DNA of 64,000 bases from Pocillopora verrucosa (GCF_036669915.1 NC_089313.1:10789511-10853510), one strand, 5' to 3'. Shown: positions 1-12,071, counted from the stretch's first letter. Notes: a model not told the origin generated them from the letters alone. Numbers and translations: made by a program.

Positions 1-185
1 AAGACAATTGTCAACGGTACGGAATTTCCAGTCTTCCGCTCGGGCGTTCATTTGTCACCCCACATCACACTCAAAGGGGACGTAGGATAATATCAGACGA
101 AAGCCCTCTCTACCCCTTCCCCCCGGGAATAGCCATAAAAGGAGTTTTTGGATCTTGATAGTTAAAGGGTTAAAGCTATACTAAC

Positions 186-3100
186 ATGATTCTTGTTCCC
201 ACAATTTCCATCTGAGGCACTCCTGCGTATTTCCCAGCTTCAGTTACCAGCATCTCAATTGACAGCCCACTAGGGACTCCAGTACAAGTTCCGTCTTCTG
301 ATACCTCGCCTGAGTTGTTGGTTATCGGTTCTCTAACAAGGAAAAAAAATAATGCGCGCGATTCTACATTTTTAAATAAAGTTATGAACAGTTAATGCTC
401 GAACATGGACAACTCTTATCGGCCTGCACTACGAGTTCTTCTGAGTTAAAGTGGCTTAAAGCGATAACCTGTCTTGCGTCCTACTTAGAAAAAATCTGTG
501 ATTAAATAAAGCAACTTCGGGTAAATGGAAAGAGAGGAATTGAAGGTCAACTTTTCATTTAACACTTTTATCAAAGCTCCTTTTGTGAAATCAAGATTCA
601 CTGGTCATCTAACCTTATAACTGGAAGCCAATCGTCAGGAACATCTAGGTCAGCGTTGCCACTGCGACCGACATGGGTGGCTTGAATCAGACGAGCCTGA
701 TGAGTCAATATTGTTTCGCGTAACAAAGAACAGTTGCTGATGTCATCGAATGATAATCTTACCAAACACCCCGAAAAGGCATCCTCTCCATAAAGGACTG
801 GGGTGAAGGTTGAACCCGCGCACAGACCATCAGAGCTTGGTGACCAAAGTTGGATTTTTCCAGCGGTGACCTGATGGAATTTTAAAATGACAAAATGTTG
901 TAAAATTACGCTGAAAGTGTAAGGCGTCAAGTTGCCTCTTTAGGCTGGGCCTATCCCGTTTCTATACAATAATGAGAAAGAGGTAAAGCTACTCTGCCTG
1001 GACGAGATACAGGTCTTTTAACGGAAACCCCATCACAAACAATTGATAAAGTTTCCATGACAGTCAATCAATGCCCATCGACACCCCCTAAGTGGAGACA
1101 GGAAACAATACTTCTTGAACCATGGTCCAGCTTCCACTACCACCAAACGACGTACTCGTTTGTAAAGAGATACCTGGGTCATACAACAACGAACCGCCTT
1201 ATTGAATTACATGCGGATCAAAAACTCGGTTCTTTTTACGGCAAATGGCGTCCATGAGAGATTAAATAGAAACAGAGACTTGGAAGACGTGCAAGTATCT
1301 TTTTTTGTATTTAAGGGGTAAGTTTATTAAGACACTGTAGTGCTGCGTCCCTGGAAGAGTGTACCAGGGTAATTTGGTATTACCGACTGAGTTGATAACG
1401 TAGATTTGCCACTGTTAAGAGTTTCAAAGCTGACGTTTCGACCGTTAGCCCTTCGTCAGAGCGAAAGGGCTAACGCTTCAAACGTTATCTTTCTCTGTAA
1501 ACTGCTAGCGAATAACGACGTCTTACACCGAAGCAGCACTCTACCCCAAGAATCGAATTCACACAAATACTGTTTTGGACTCTAGATAACTCGAATCCAT
1601 TTCGTGTTTTGTTCTAATTTTTGTTTCATCTTGTACGATTACAAACCGCTCAATCTTTGTTTCTTATATGCTCGATCAAAGTGACAAGACAGAGGCATTT
1701 GACAACATACCTGTCCTGTGCTGTTCAGTAGGCGGCCCAGCACTGGACGACCAAGTACATAGCCTGGGTTCCCTGAGCGCTGAACTGGAGTTTGACGAAC
1801 GCTTGAGGAGTTTGAAGAGTTTCGCAACGCGTGAAGAAATCTGACGGAAAAGTTCTGGCCGACAGTGTTGATGAAAGTATCGGATGTTACTAGCTGAACC
1901 ATATCTCTAACAAATGGAATCGCAACGCTACCAAGAGTAATTTGCGCTTGTACTGCGTCAATTCGCCTTCCATACCAAGTAAACTCGTATTCGACTTTCG
2001 TTACTACATTAGAACAGGTTCTCGTTGTTTTGTTAAAAAATGGAGCAGGGGGTAAAGAGTCGCCGTCATCAAAGTCACACCTTGCTTCTCCCAATTTCTG
2101 AGCCGTCGTGGAAACACTGTCAATGGCATCTGAAATACAGAAATACTGTACTTCCGTACTTGCTATCACAGGTATTTCCCCTACAGTGTCGCCTAAGCTT
2201 CCCTCTGCCAGGACTGCCGGGGGCAATGGACACGCTGGTTGACTAAGTTTATTTGGCATTAAATAATTTAACGCGCTCCACGGTGACTGCGAATTACAAA
2301 GAGACTCCTCAGATTCAAAAACACATCCAGACGACACGTCTTTCAGAAACCTTACAGCTGCATTCTGGACACATAAACCGTTAAAGACAGATTGTGGCAA
2401 AGAAAGGACACCTAGTGTAGCTCTTGCGTAATTTTTATCTTCAGTGTTTGTAGCTGTTTTAATTGTTGTTCCTGCAGTGTAAAACCCACTTGAAATACTC
2501 GTTTGCCGTTCTTCGCTTTCTGAGAACGTAAATGCTTCTCTCTTTCTTTTTGCGGATAGTGTGTTAAACCCAGAGGAATCCTGTGCTAAGGGCGGGGAGG
2601 TCAGGTTGTAAAAGTAACCAATCAGAGGGTTGTTGTTAATAGTTACGCACAAGAAAGGTTGCCAATCAGTAGAGTCGGGCCAGGAGGCCTGGCAGCTAAA
2701 TTGAAATGGCTTCTCTGATGTGGCGCCTCCAAAGAATCCTGGGATACAAGTTGAACTTCCGTTTTCGACATCGCTGCAGTCCTGAAAAGAATGAGTTGTT
2801 ATACGTAGCCAGTCATCAGAAATGGGAAACTCGTAGGGGGTGAACTCGTCGAGGCCAACTCGCAGCGGGGCCAACTCGCAGGGGCGGGCTTGTAGAGGGA
2901 GAACTCGTGGGGGGAAAATCGTAAGTGGCGAATGCGTAGAAAGGTGAACTCGTAAAGAGGGCCCACTCGTAGTGAGGGCCAACTCGTAGAGGGAGAACTC
3001 GTAGGGGAGGGGGGGAGCTCGTGGGGGGGGGGGGGGAAAGGGGCGGGCGAACCCTTAGGGAAGCGGACTCGTAGGGGAGAAGGGAACTCGTCGAGAAGCA

Positions 3101-6100
3101 GACTCGTAAGGAGGGGGCGAACTCGTTAGGGAGGGGAACTCGTAAGGGGGTGAATTCGTAGGGGTCGGGTCAAACTCGTAGGGAATTAACTCGCAAGAGG
3201 CGAACTTATAGAGGGCATACTTGCAATGGAGAGAAACTTCCAGGACGAGTATGCACAGTTAAAACTAAGAAATGAAGGGGTTAAAATATTACCTGATCAC
3301 AACAACATCCCGTGTCACAAGCCGCTTCCTTCAAATTACAAGGACAAGTCAGATCTATATCAGAGACCAAGGTGCTCTTTCTCACGCCACCTACAAGTAA
3401 ACACTCTTTATTGCTAAACATCTTGACGATCACTCTGCACATTGTATCAGTACTGAAACGAAACTATTTATTATGTGGTTGCAACGGTTGTGAGATTTTC
3501 CCAGACGCAATCTCAAGTTTTAAATGTTTTCTCAAGAGCACACCATGTATACAGTATACAGTTTCCGCGAGGTAAGTATAAAGGACAAATATGCATTTAT
3601 TTGTAATATTCCATCGAAAACCCTCTGACTTAGAATCGCGGACACAGAACCAAAGTAAATACAACCGACGGAAAAAAAAAGCGTCGGACATTTAATTCAA
3701 AGAAATAAAACTTGCTTCGAGCCAAGGAATTTGGTTTTTATCAACTGGGTTCATAAGGTAAATTGACCGCCGTAGAGAGTTCTAAAGCTGACATTTGGAG
3801 CGTTAGTCCTTCGTGAGAGCAAAGGGCTAATGAAGGGCTATCGGAACGCTCCGACGAAATGTCAGCTTTAGAAACTCTCTATGGTGGTCAATTCACATAA
3901 TTAACTCACTTGATGAAACCAAATGGTCTTGTAATACCCCCTGTCCCCCACTCCCCTTCAACGACCACCACCGATGCAGCACACAGTTTCTTTAAAAACT
4001 TACCCCCTTTATTCCAGCAAAGAAACGCGCGTGATATGTGTAGAAAGTGGAATAAAATTCTGGAGCAATCAAAGAAGAATCCGAAAAACTTTCAACACTT
4101 GAATGAAAACTGCTCTAAACCAAGAGGTATGTAAACCAACTACGTGAACCAAACTTGAAAGAAAGGCAGGAGTGCGAAGGGAAAAAGAACCCTGCTTATT
4201 AATCTTACACTCTTTTGAAATTACAAGTGAGTCACCACCCACCCGCTCTACGCATTGGCTTGTACTTACTTGTTATACTGCTCCGGTCTATGGGTTGAAG
4301 TTTGCGCAGTTCAACCCAAATGAAGGCCTCCGCTGACCGGTTGACGTATAGAAAGCTCAATCCTGTGGCCTGACCACAACAAGTGATTCGCACCAGGCCT
4401 TCCGTGCGCCACGCAGGACTTCTACTCAAAGTTAATTCTAAAGTCTGGAATAACTCGCCTTTCTAAAGAATATAAACAATTTAGGATGTGGACGTTTCAG
4501 TACACGAATTGACAGGCAGAAACAACGTAATCCAGTATTAAAATATTAAAAAATTGCAAAGAGTTAATACGCATTGCATGATTAAGACTTAAACTGATAC
4601 GTGACATATGAAATTTACAGAAAGGTAAGGTGAGGTGAGGTTTGAAGTTTCCCTTTATAAATTCGTAGCGCGTAAAATACTGTTTAAAGTACATGTGACG
4701 CGAGAATTTTTCTACACCCAATTCACGTGCGTGAACTGGGATTAGGATCTCCCCCCCTCCCCCCCCCCCCCCAACTCAGTTTGCTACACTCATTTTCGCT
4801 ACACTTTTCGTTACTTGGATTAATTTTAAATAAAGTAGTCTTGAAAGTATGATTGGCCCGGAATCTTACACTTGAACATTCAAAGATAGTATCTGTAGCA
4901 ACCCACATATCCAAGGGAAACGTTCTACTTCTGGTACAGCAAAGCGTCGGCCTCTCAACAGACGATGTGTAAAGCCAGGCGAGAAAAATGGCAAGAACAC
5001 GGGAGATAATAAAGAATACAGTAGAAAGTTGGATCCTAAGTCTTCCAAAACTTGTATCTAAAAACCTCCCCAAATCCATGAGTACAAATGCGACACATGT
5101 ATATCAACGTTCGTCCACGAAGACGGGATCTTTTCAAATGATTTGAAGAAAGTGTAACTTACTTGGAATTGGATGTCTTTCTTGTTTAGTTTCACAGTAC
5201 TGTTAGCAAATTTTACTTCATCTTTACTAGGAATGGAACACACTCCTGATGTATTCTGTAAATCTGTTCCAAGTGGTAAAACGTCTATTGAACACGTGAC
5301 GTCCACGAGGTCCTCAGCTGGTTTGTCCAGTACCAAGACCGCGCTAAATCTCCCGCTAGGAGCCCGGATGAAGCCCACTGGAGGGAGAATCCGCAAAGGG
5401 GAAACATCAACAGCAAACGTTACAGTTGGTCCTGAAGGTAAATAATGACAACATGATAAATCGAAAGCTGTGCATAAATCACATATAAGAAAAAAGAATC
5501 GAGCAACCGTCACAAGAACCATTCAAAAGTAGTGTTCAAAGAGAGGGGGGAGGGGGGGAATAAAGCAAAAAAAAAAGAATAAAGGGGTAAGTTTCTGTAC
5601 TCTGTACTGTTTCTATTGGGTGCAATAAACAACATGAAGTATAGTGCTAAACATTTCATTACCTGCTGAATTGTTGAAAAAGTACTGACGCACTACTCTG
5701 TCAGGAGAGACAACATCAACACTCCTTCTCTTTCTAGTTCCACCTGCAGTCATTGATGCTGTTGCTAATGGTACACTTGTCAGTGAAGCTGCAGTCACAG
5801 AAGTCCCACTTACTCTGCTGGTAGCCTCATTGACCGCTGAGGATACTGGTGACACTGTCATGTTAAAGGACTCTGCTCTACATATCACTTGCACAGGGTT
5901 ACCAACTGATACAAGCTCGTAAGACACCTTTATAACCAAACCAAAGAGAATTATGGGTCAAGGCAAACAGAACAATAAGGGAAAATTTACAGTTTGATAA
6001 GAGAGAAATGAGATGATTGCTTTCCAAGGAATTTTTCAGAAGGAGCAATGGGCCATTTTGCAGTTGTGCTTAGTTGCCAAGCCTTTGATTTGGAGTGAGG

Positions 6101-9100
6101 TTAAAGGTAACCTTGTTGCAATAGAGACCAGTATCTAGTTAGCATGATAACAAAGTAATTTCCATTTGAAAAGAAGCAACATTTGTATCATGACAAGGTC
6201 ACCCTTAGCCTCACTCCTGTTCAAAGGCCTGGCAACCAAGCATGCAACTCTAAAACAGACTGTTGTTGAGTCAGTGTTGGAAGTAATCCACTGTTGCATA
6301 GTTGGTTTGGTTTTGCTTTTTGTCACTTAATGAATAAACTGGTGAAACTTACAGAAAGCTTTCTTTCAAGCAAGATCAGCTAGTTCATAGCGAGCACCAT
6401 ATCACATAAATAAGACATTTTAACTTGTAGCATCTAGCAACTGGAAAGAGAAACTGGCTATACTCTAAAAATTCATTTAACACCTGAGCTGTGACAGCAC
6501 CAGGATCAACTCTTGTCTCTGTAAACTTTATCTGTAGCACTGAAGGGCCACCTAGCAAGGGTGAGGATAAATAGATCACAAATTAGATGAAATAACCTTT
6601 GGAAATGGCCACAAAATCTCTTAATATCTAATCCATAAAAATGGTTTGTGTTTCCAAATTAAGAATAAAAAATGTGTGTTTGGGCCTTGGTTACTGCAAT
6701 AGTAGCAAGTATAATTATTTTAAAGAAAGATATTTTTTGTCATGTCATGAAGAAAAAACTCTTAGTTCTAATGAAAAATTGAGCCCCAGACCTTTGGATT
6801 CTTTATAACAAAATCACCAATTAAAAAAAATTTTTTTTAATACTTTTACACTGTCCAATAACATTACTTTTAAGGAGCATGGCAGATTTTTCTCTTGGTT
6901 AAATGTCTTTTAAATTGTTTTGTAAGGAGCTGGAGGGCTGATGGTTTTTCAGGCCCTTGGTAAAAAATATGAAGACATCAGGGTTGTGTAGGAGAAAAAC
7001 AGCAGCTCAAAGCTCTAAAACAAATAGCTTTGAAGACTAATATAGACTCAGTCTCTCTTACTCTTTTAGAAGCAAACATACTTACCATCTGCCTCAACAG
7101 GAGTACACTGGACAACAACTGGTAAATCTTTAATCTTCTCACTGCAGAACAAAGGACATTTGATAATTTCTTCTTTAAATATAAAAAGCATTATATATCA
7201 AAATTTTTTGAATGGTAGCACTTTAACTGGATGTAAGAGATGAGGTCAGTATACCACAAGGAACTGCTGACCATGACTGCACACTGTTCTGGATGTAAGA
7301 ATATTTACTGAGGAGTAAATCATGAACTGCATCCTTTGGCCCATCTCTAAATTATAAACTACAGACTACTACATTCATATGTAGATAAAGAAGAATCTGA
7401 GCAGTAATTTAGTGAAGTTTTGGGTGAAATAATTTTTTGTGGAATTATATTACTCAAACTCTTGGAAAATAGTCTTACTCCAGCAAAAAACTTCACTAAA
7501 TCATGGCACATTTCCTGTGTTTCTGTTAACACACTCTGTATGCTGCAAATGTTGTAGTTTGCTTTTTACGCCTTGGTCCATATTTTCAACCCAACCCAGA
7601 GAATGCAGTTTGAATTCTTTAAAAATCCCATCACTTAAGTCCCCAGTCTATACAGGGTTCATACCCTTTTTCAGAAACAAATTTCTAGCACCTGTAGTCT
7701 TCTTCCAGGACTTTCCAGTCCTGGAAAATTTCAGAATAAAATTCCAGGACTTTCCAGGTTTTCCAGGACCCATATGAACCCTGTCTATAGTCAACAGTCT
7801 ACACTTCATGCCATCATAAGACTCTCTATCCCAGGTATTCAGAGACAGGAATTTTTGTTAACCCACATCAATATTTAAATCAAATGTTGAACTGATTGTT
7901 TTTACAAGCCTATGAAATAAAACTTGTGGATCATTACTTCAGTCAATAGTTATTTCACAATGACAGTTAGTAATGGGCCTTATGGTAACACTTCATTAGC
8001 GACATTTGAAAGCCTTACACCTGTACATGTATTTCATGCACCTTGCATCATTTCTTTACAAGTTGTCTAAAGAACATTATTTAAGCCATAATCAGTCACA
8101 TTTCAATATTGTTCTTTGTAATTTTAAAATTAATGTTATGTCACTGCAAGTAAACCATACGTTCACCTGAACTGCACTTGGAAAGATGATTTTGGAAGAT
8201 ATCTTTTTAGCAATATAACATCTGGGCATACATGAACAGTTGGTGCTTTAGTAACATGCAGTGACCTAAGAAAAATAATCATAGATTACAACTTATGCAC
8301 AGGGAAATATTCATCCAAAGAAAAGTAAAGAGTGAGTAACAGCAGAAGTGTTTTTTACAAGCAGGAAAATACTCTGAAAGATTAAAAAATTGACTGTTCT
8401 CACCAATTATTCAGTGGACTTTCCAGAAAAACCATGTCATAAGTATGATGTCATTGTTACAGCATTGATTGATAACACAGTAGTTGTTGCAATTTTTACA
8501 AGTAATTTGGCTAATTTGAAAAACTTTTTTTTATCAAAATACAAATAAAAATGTAATTTAGGTCATGAGAATGAACATTATCCAATTCCTTTTCCTTCAC
8601 ATAAAAATGCATCATAATGCAGGTTGGCTTCCTCTCCAGTGTCTTGGGTATCTTACTGACATCAAATTCTCTCTTTACAAAAAATTAAAACAGAGGAATA
8701 AAAGGCAACAAAAAACAATTACACATTGTTTCCCCTTGATTCAGAAAATGTATACTGTGAGTTGTTTCCTTGACTCTGTCCTGAACACTGAATTGTAACA
8801 GGTCGACCAGGTGATATTATCCTGCAAAAGAAACACAGTGTGTACTGTAAATATCCAGTGACCTGAGTCATCTATACACAGTTGACCCTTAAATTCACAG
8901 GATCTTTACATTAATTCTCCCCTCTTGCTGCTACACATTTCCTTGAAAAGTAGTTTAAATAATTTTGTGTTAGATTAAGATGACAACTTGCACCTGATAA
9001 GTTTGAGTATTCTCATTACCTGTTTGCTGAATGGTGTATGGATATCATAGGGAGAAGTTATATGTTAATCACTTCCAAGGGTTTGATGCTGTAAAAGTGG

Positions 9101-11553
9101 TCATATCTTATCACTTATTCATCCTTGACATTCTAGAAAAACTATGAGTTGGTGTTGACAAAAACAAAGTAAGTCAACTGAAAATTATTTGGTTTTATCA
9201 ACTCTGAGCTAAAGAGTTTCTAAAGCTGATGTTTCAAGTACTAGCTCTTTGTAAGAGCAAAAGGCTCTGATAAAGGGCTAATGTTCAATTAAAAAGTTAG
9301 ACAATCAGGCTTCACCATTTTAAAACCTCTACATGGTACCATGGAGCAAAGGCAGTTGGAAGATAGTTGCACATAGCATAAAAATACAGTAAATCCCTGC
9401 CTATTTAACTGCCGTTCTTGTCGTTCATTAAGGCTACATCAAGTACACTGTATTACTTTTTTGGCAAATGATATATTTGATGTATAAATGATGCCTTTCC
9501 CTTGCACAGTATCATGATGTTATGTATATTCACACCTGAATGTAACATTAACTTCTGTTTCACCAACAGGCACTGTGGAGTTTGTAAATTCTACACTTGT
9601 CAAGCCAGGACCAGTGTCCAAAGTGCTACAAATGACTGTGACCTGAAAACAGATTTTGATATGAGCATGAACTCTTTAATAATAGTAATGAACTGTATTG
9701 TGTTTTATCCTATTGACAAGTAGTATTGATGCAATGTTTGAATAAGGTGAGTTGGTCTTTGTGGAGAAAACAACTGAAACTAACTGGGGGATTCAAATAC
9801 TCCTTCAAAGCAAGTAGAGAAACTGGCCAAAAACTACACCCACATACGACACAGGTGTGGTAATCAACTTCAAGGGTAGAGATGGGAAGAGAGGGAGAGG
9901 GGGAGAGGGGTAGAGGGAGAGAGGGGGAAAGGGGGAGGGGGGAAAGAGAAGAGAGATGAGGGACAGGAGGAGAGGGGAGAGAGGGGGAATGGGAAAAAGG
10001 GGAGAGAGGGGGGAATGGGGAAAAGGGGAAAGAGGGGAGAGAGGGGAGAGAGGGAGGAATGGAGAAAGGGGAAAGAGGGGAGAGAGGGGAGAGAGGGGAG
10101 AGAGGGGAAGAGATAAATAAGAGAAGAGAGGATAGAAAGGGTAGAGAGGGGGAGAGGGGAAAGAGGAGGAAAAGATAGGGGGAGAGAGGTTAGAAAGGGT
10201 AGAGAGGGTAGAGAGAGAAGAGATGGGGAGAGGATAGAGAGGGCGGAGGAGAGAGGAGAGAGAAGAGGAATGGGGGAGTACACTTACCAGTACCTCTGGG
10301 ATTAATACTTGACTTGTACCCGCCTTACTTGTTATCAAGTAATAAATATGTTAAAAAGAACAACACAAAGTTTGCATCTTCTACCCAGTTTCTAAACGGA
10401 TGAAAGTTAGAAATACACTTATCATGAAATTTTGCTCACACTCCTCCATGAAATGCAAAATGTTGTTGGTAGCAAACTTACAGGTGTAGAAATATTTGCT
10501 TCTGTCAACTGTACTCTTAATGTTCCTTGTTGATCATTCTCAGGTATAACAACTACACCTCCTTGGAAGTCTGTCAAGTTGATATTTACTTCCGCTACAG
10601 TTGGAAGCCAAATAAAAAATATTTAAAGTTCAATTGGTTATAAGTGGTCCAGGAATTTCCTGGGCCATGTTGTTCAAAATATGATTAAACCTAACTGGGG
10701 TTAGTGTAATTCTTTTAATTCATTTTAATAACTCTGCAAAGGGATTTTTCTTTTGCATTCTTTACTTGTTAGTTTTGAGTCATAATGAGATAAACACCAA
10801 CAAAACCTAAGCTCCTATACACACTCTTCTACATGTGAGATTAAAGCCAAGATTAATCCTAGATTGGCGCTGACCCCCTTTTGATCAACCAGGCCCTGAT
10901 GAGCAACATTTCTAGCAACAAAAGACAGTAAGTGTACAACAACAATAGTATAAAAAATTAGATAAAGTGTGAAGGATTCTAAGGAAAACTATGGTATTCG
11001 CATAAAAAAAGTTATACCAATCTGGCTGGAGTGAAAAGACAAATGTTACTTAGTTTATCATTAACAACAGCCATATTAAGTACAACACTTCTTGTACACA
11101 TGATACAACAATTTATCATGTATCTTAATGTAAGAGCAGCAGAATTAACGTAGTATGTGTTTGGCATACATCTTTCATAATAGTTATCAAAAATACTCGG
11201 TGTCATACAGTAAGAAAGCCTTACAGTGTGCACACGTACATGCTCGAAAAATTCGTTCACTAAAACCCAAAGTGAGTTTTGAAATCGCTTGACATTTCTA
11301 CACAGACATCTGATGCTCTTAATAAACTAGAAAAACCTCTGAGGAGGAACTCTGTAAAAATTCCTGACAGCCAGAGACACAATGCTTTTTAAAACCCTTT
11401 CCGGCAGCAAGACATAGACACAGCTTAAGAAAGTTTAAAAATAAAACAAAGTCTAGAATACAAACTCAGGTGCCATGGCTTACCTCCAGACACCGATTGC
11501 AGAAAGTATTTCGAAAAAAATGCAAACGTTAACAAAAACCATAGTTTAGTCAT
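186..11553 (-). CDS. TCTN2: Tectonic-2, ciliary transition-zone protein (3' end outside the window)
   Basis: Tectonic-2 belongs to the MKS/tectonic complex at the ciliary transition zone, which controls membrane protein entry to cilia and Hedgehog signalling. I join sixteen exons with GT/AG borders in consistent phase: 11484-11553, 10482-10594, 10288-10323, 9536-9642, 8775-8821, 8167-8221, 7086-7141, 6484-6551, 5663-5927, 5163-5431, 4870-4953, 4270-4444, 3293-3390, 1711-2781, 602-870 and 186-332 (about 976 codons). The start gives a signal peptide (MTKLWFLLTFAFF...). Family signatures include LTCPCNLKEAACDTGCCCDQ at 3293-3390, DWQPFLCV and GYFYN and the GNPGYVLGRPV motif in the 1071-base exon, GLC...PVLYGEDAFSGCL and RLIQATHV at 602-870, and EMLVTEAG...EIVGTRI in the last exon. 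This pattern fits human TCTN2 better than TCTN1 or TCTN3. The region before CPCN is about 300 residues longer than in human TCTN2. The 47-base exon 5 is the least certain. The last donor (GTTAGT) implies further exons to the left. Confidence 0.9.
1313..1500 (+). repeat. MITE-like dispersed repeat, family A
   Basis: This copy lies in the TCTN2 intron between 870 and 1711. It opens with a form of AAGGGGTAAGTTT, followed by a CTGTAGTGCTGCGTC stretch. It continues through GCTGACGTTTCG and then an inverted pair of AGCCCTTCGTCAGAGCGAAAGGGCT. Related pieces recur at 3740-4012, 9195-9290, 19690-19730, 28985-29133, 32763-32822, 33540-33700 and 60172-60400, so this is a dispersed, non-coding, hairpin-forming family. 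No transposase ORF is visible in any copy. Confidence 0.7.
2826..3220. repeat. Degenerate G-rich minisatellite in a TCTN2 intron
   Basis: A core of the form GAACTCGTAGGGG is repeated about every 13 to 20 bases, with variable runs of G between cores (for example near 2828, 2943, 2990, 3067, 3117, 3131 and 3174). It fills most of the 511-base intron between the exons at 1711-2781 and 3293-3390. A minus-strand reading frame stays open into it from the exon, but this is intron, because good splice sites lie at 2782 and 3292. The poly-G run near 3018-3036 may be unreliable in the assembly. Confidence 0.8.
3740..4012. repeat. Fold-back copy of repeat family A
   Basis: The stretch 3757-3897 is a long imperfect inverted repeat. 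The left arm reads TAGAGAG-TTCTAAAGCTGACAT and the right arm ends ATGTCAGCTTTAGAAACTCTCTA, with AATTGACC/GGTCAATT outside them and a spacer built of AGCCCTT-type segments. A terminal piece, CACAGTTTCTTTAAAAACTT followed by ACCCCCTTT, lies at about 3981-4010. It sits in a TCTN2 intron and codes for nothing. Confidence 0.7.
7653..7783. mobile_element. 131-bp TIR element with 6-bp target duplication
   Basis: The element begins CAGGGTTCATA and ends TATGAACCCTG, perfect 11-bp terminal inverted repeats. TCTATA stands directly outside both ends (7647-7652 and 7784-7789), a clean target-site duplication. The interior is made of near-repeats of TTCCAGGACTTTCCAG. The CAGGG terminus resembles hAT-type ends, but hAT elements usually make 8-bp duplications, so the superfamily is open. 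It is non-autonomous and lies in a TCTN2 intron. Confidence 0.75.
9195..9290 (+). repeat. Decayed fragment of repeat family A
   Basis: The series TTTATCAACT, AGAGTTTCTAAAGCTGATGTTTC and AAAGGGCTAATG matches the centre of family A with several substitutions. It lies in a TCTN2 intron and has no coding capacity. Confidence 0.5.
9876..10268. repeat. Homopurine (GGGGAGAGA)n tract in a TCTN2 intron
   Basis: Nearly 400 bases contain only A and G on the plus strand apart from a few T and C, built of GGGGAGAGAGGGG-type units. On the TCTN2 sense strand it is a CT-rich tract beginning about 18 bases after the donor of the exon at 10288-10323. Long reading frames of Ser/Pro/Leu on the minus strand are an artefact of this composition. 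Confidence 0.9.
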
Positions 11554-11618
11554 CCTTTTGACTGCTACGGAGACAACTTCACAGCTCTGAGTCGAGAATT
11601 AATATTCCTCTGGCGGAC

Positions 11619-11630
11619 GCCGCCATCTTG
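11619..11630 (-). promoter_or_regulatory. YY1-type site before TCTN2
   Basis: The minus strand reads CAAGATGGCGGC, the YY1 consensus, 66 bases upstream of the TCTN2 start codon and in the transcription direction of TCTN2. YY1 sites in this position and orientation often overlap the transcription start of housekeeping genes. Binding is not shown. Confidence 0.5.
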
Positions 11631-12063
11631 AAAACATTTATTGTAAGTATACTACGATTCCGATTACATGGAATACTGGTATTCTAAAGGAAATTGCCGC
11701 TGGCTCGCTTTTTTTTCCCGTTGATTATACCCTCGTAAGCATGTAACGCCTATCAGTCTTTCCACGAAACTCCAAAAATGTTCACAATAGTAGCGTCTAT
11801 CAGAAGCTCGTCCACTGAATTCGCCTAGGTCTTACTTCACTTTATTTCCCTAAATTTGATTCAGAAAGTGGACAGGACACGATCGAACCTGCCCTTGGTT
11901 AGGAGCAACCTGAAGTTGTTGCCCATCACAACAAACCAAAAAAAAAAAACCATGAAAAAAAAATCAAAACAAATATTGATAAAAATTCAACAGCATAAAA
12001 TGATATAGAATGGAACTTCACTTATTTCATGATGAGCACGCGCCGTGTAAAGTGACTTCATTA

Positions 12064-12071
12064 TGACGTCA
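12064..12071. promoter_or_regulatory. CRE palindrome TGACGTCA
   Basis: A perfect 8-bp CREB/ATF site lies 448 bases upstream of the start codon of the 145-aa gene, in the divergent promoter interval. An 8-bp match can occur by chance; the location is what gives it some weight. Confidence 0.4.

Noticed and set aside
2782-2982. Extension of the large TCTN2 exon upstream into the G-rich repeat
   Set aside because: A clean acceptor (TTCTTTTCAG) at 2782-2783 precedes DCSDVENG, and the upstream exon ending CCCDQ joins in phase, so the extension is intron.
5173-5445. 90-codon plus-strand frame
   Set aside because: It lies opposite the TCTN2 exon at 5163-5431; the minus-strand reading joins neighbours in phase and this one does not.
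7439-7777. 112-codon plus-strand frame rich in FQDFPV
   Set aside because: Its second half is translation of the TTCCAGGACTTTCCAG repeats in the 131-bp TIR element.
9805-10338. Long minus-strand frames of Ser, Pro and Leu
   Set aside because: They are translations of the homopurine repeat tract. The composition is fully explained by the CT-rich strand and there is no domain.
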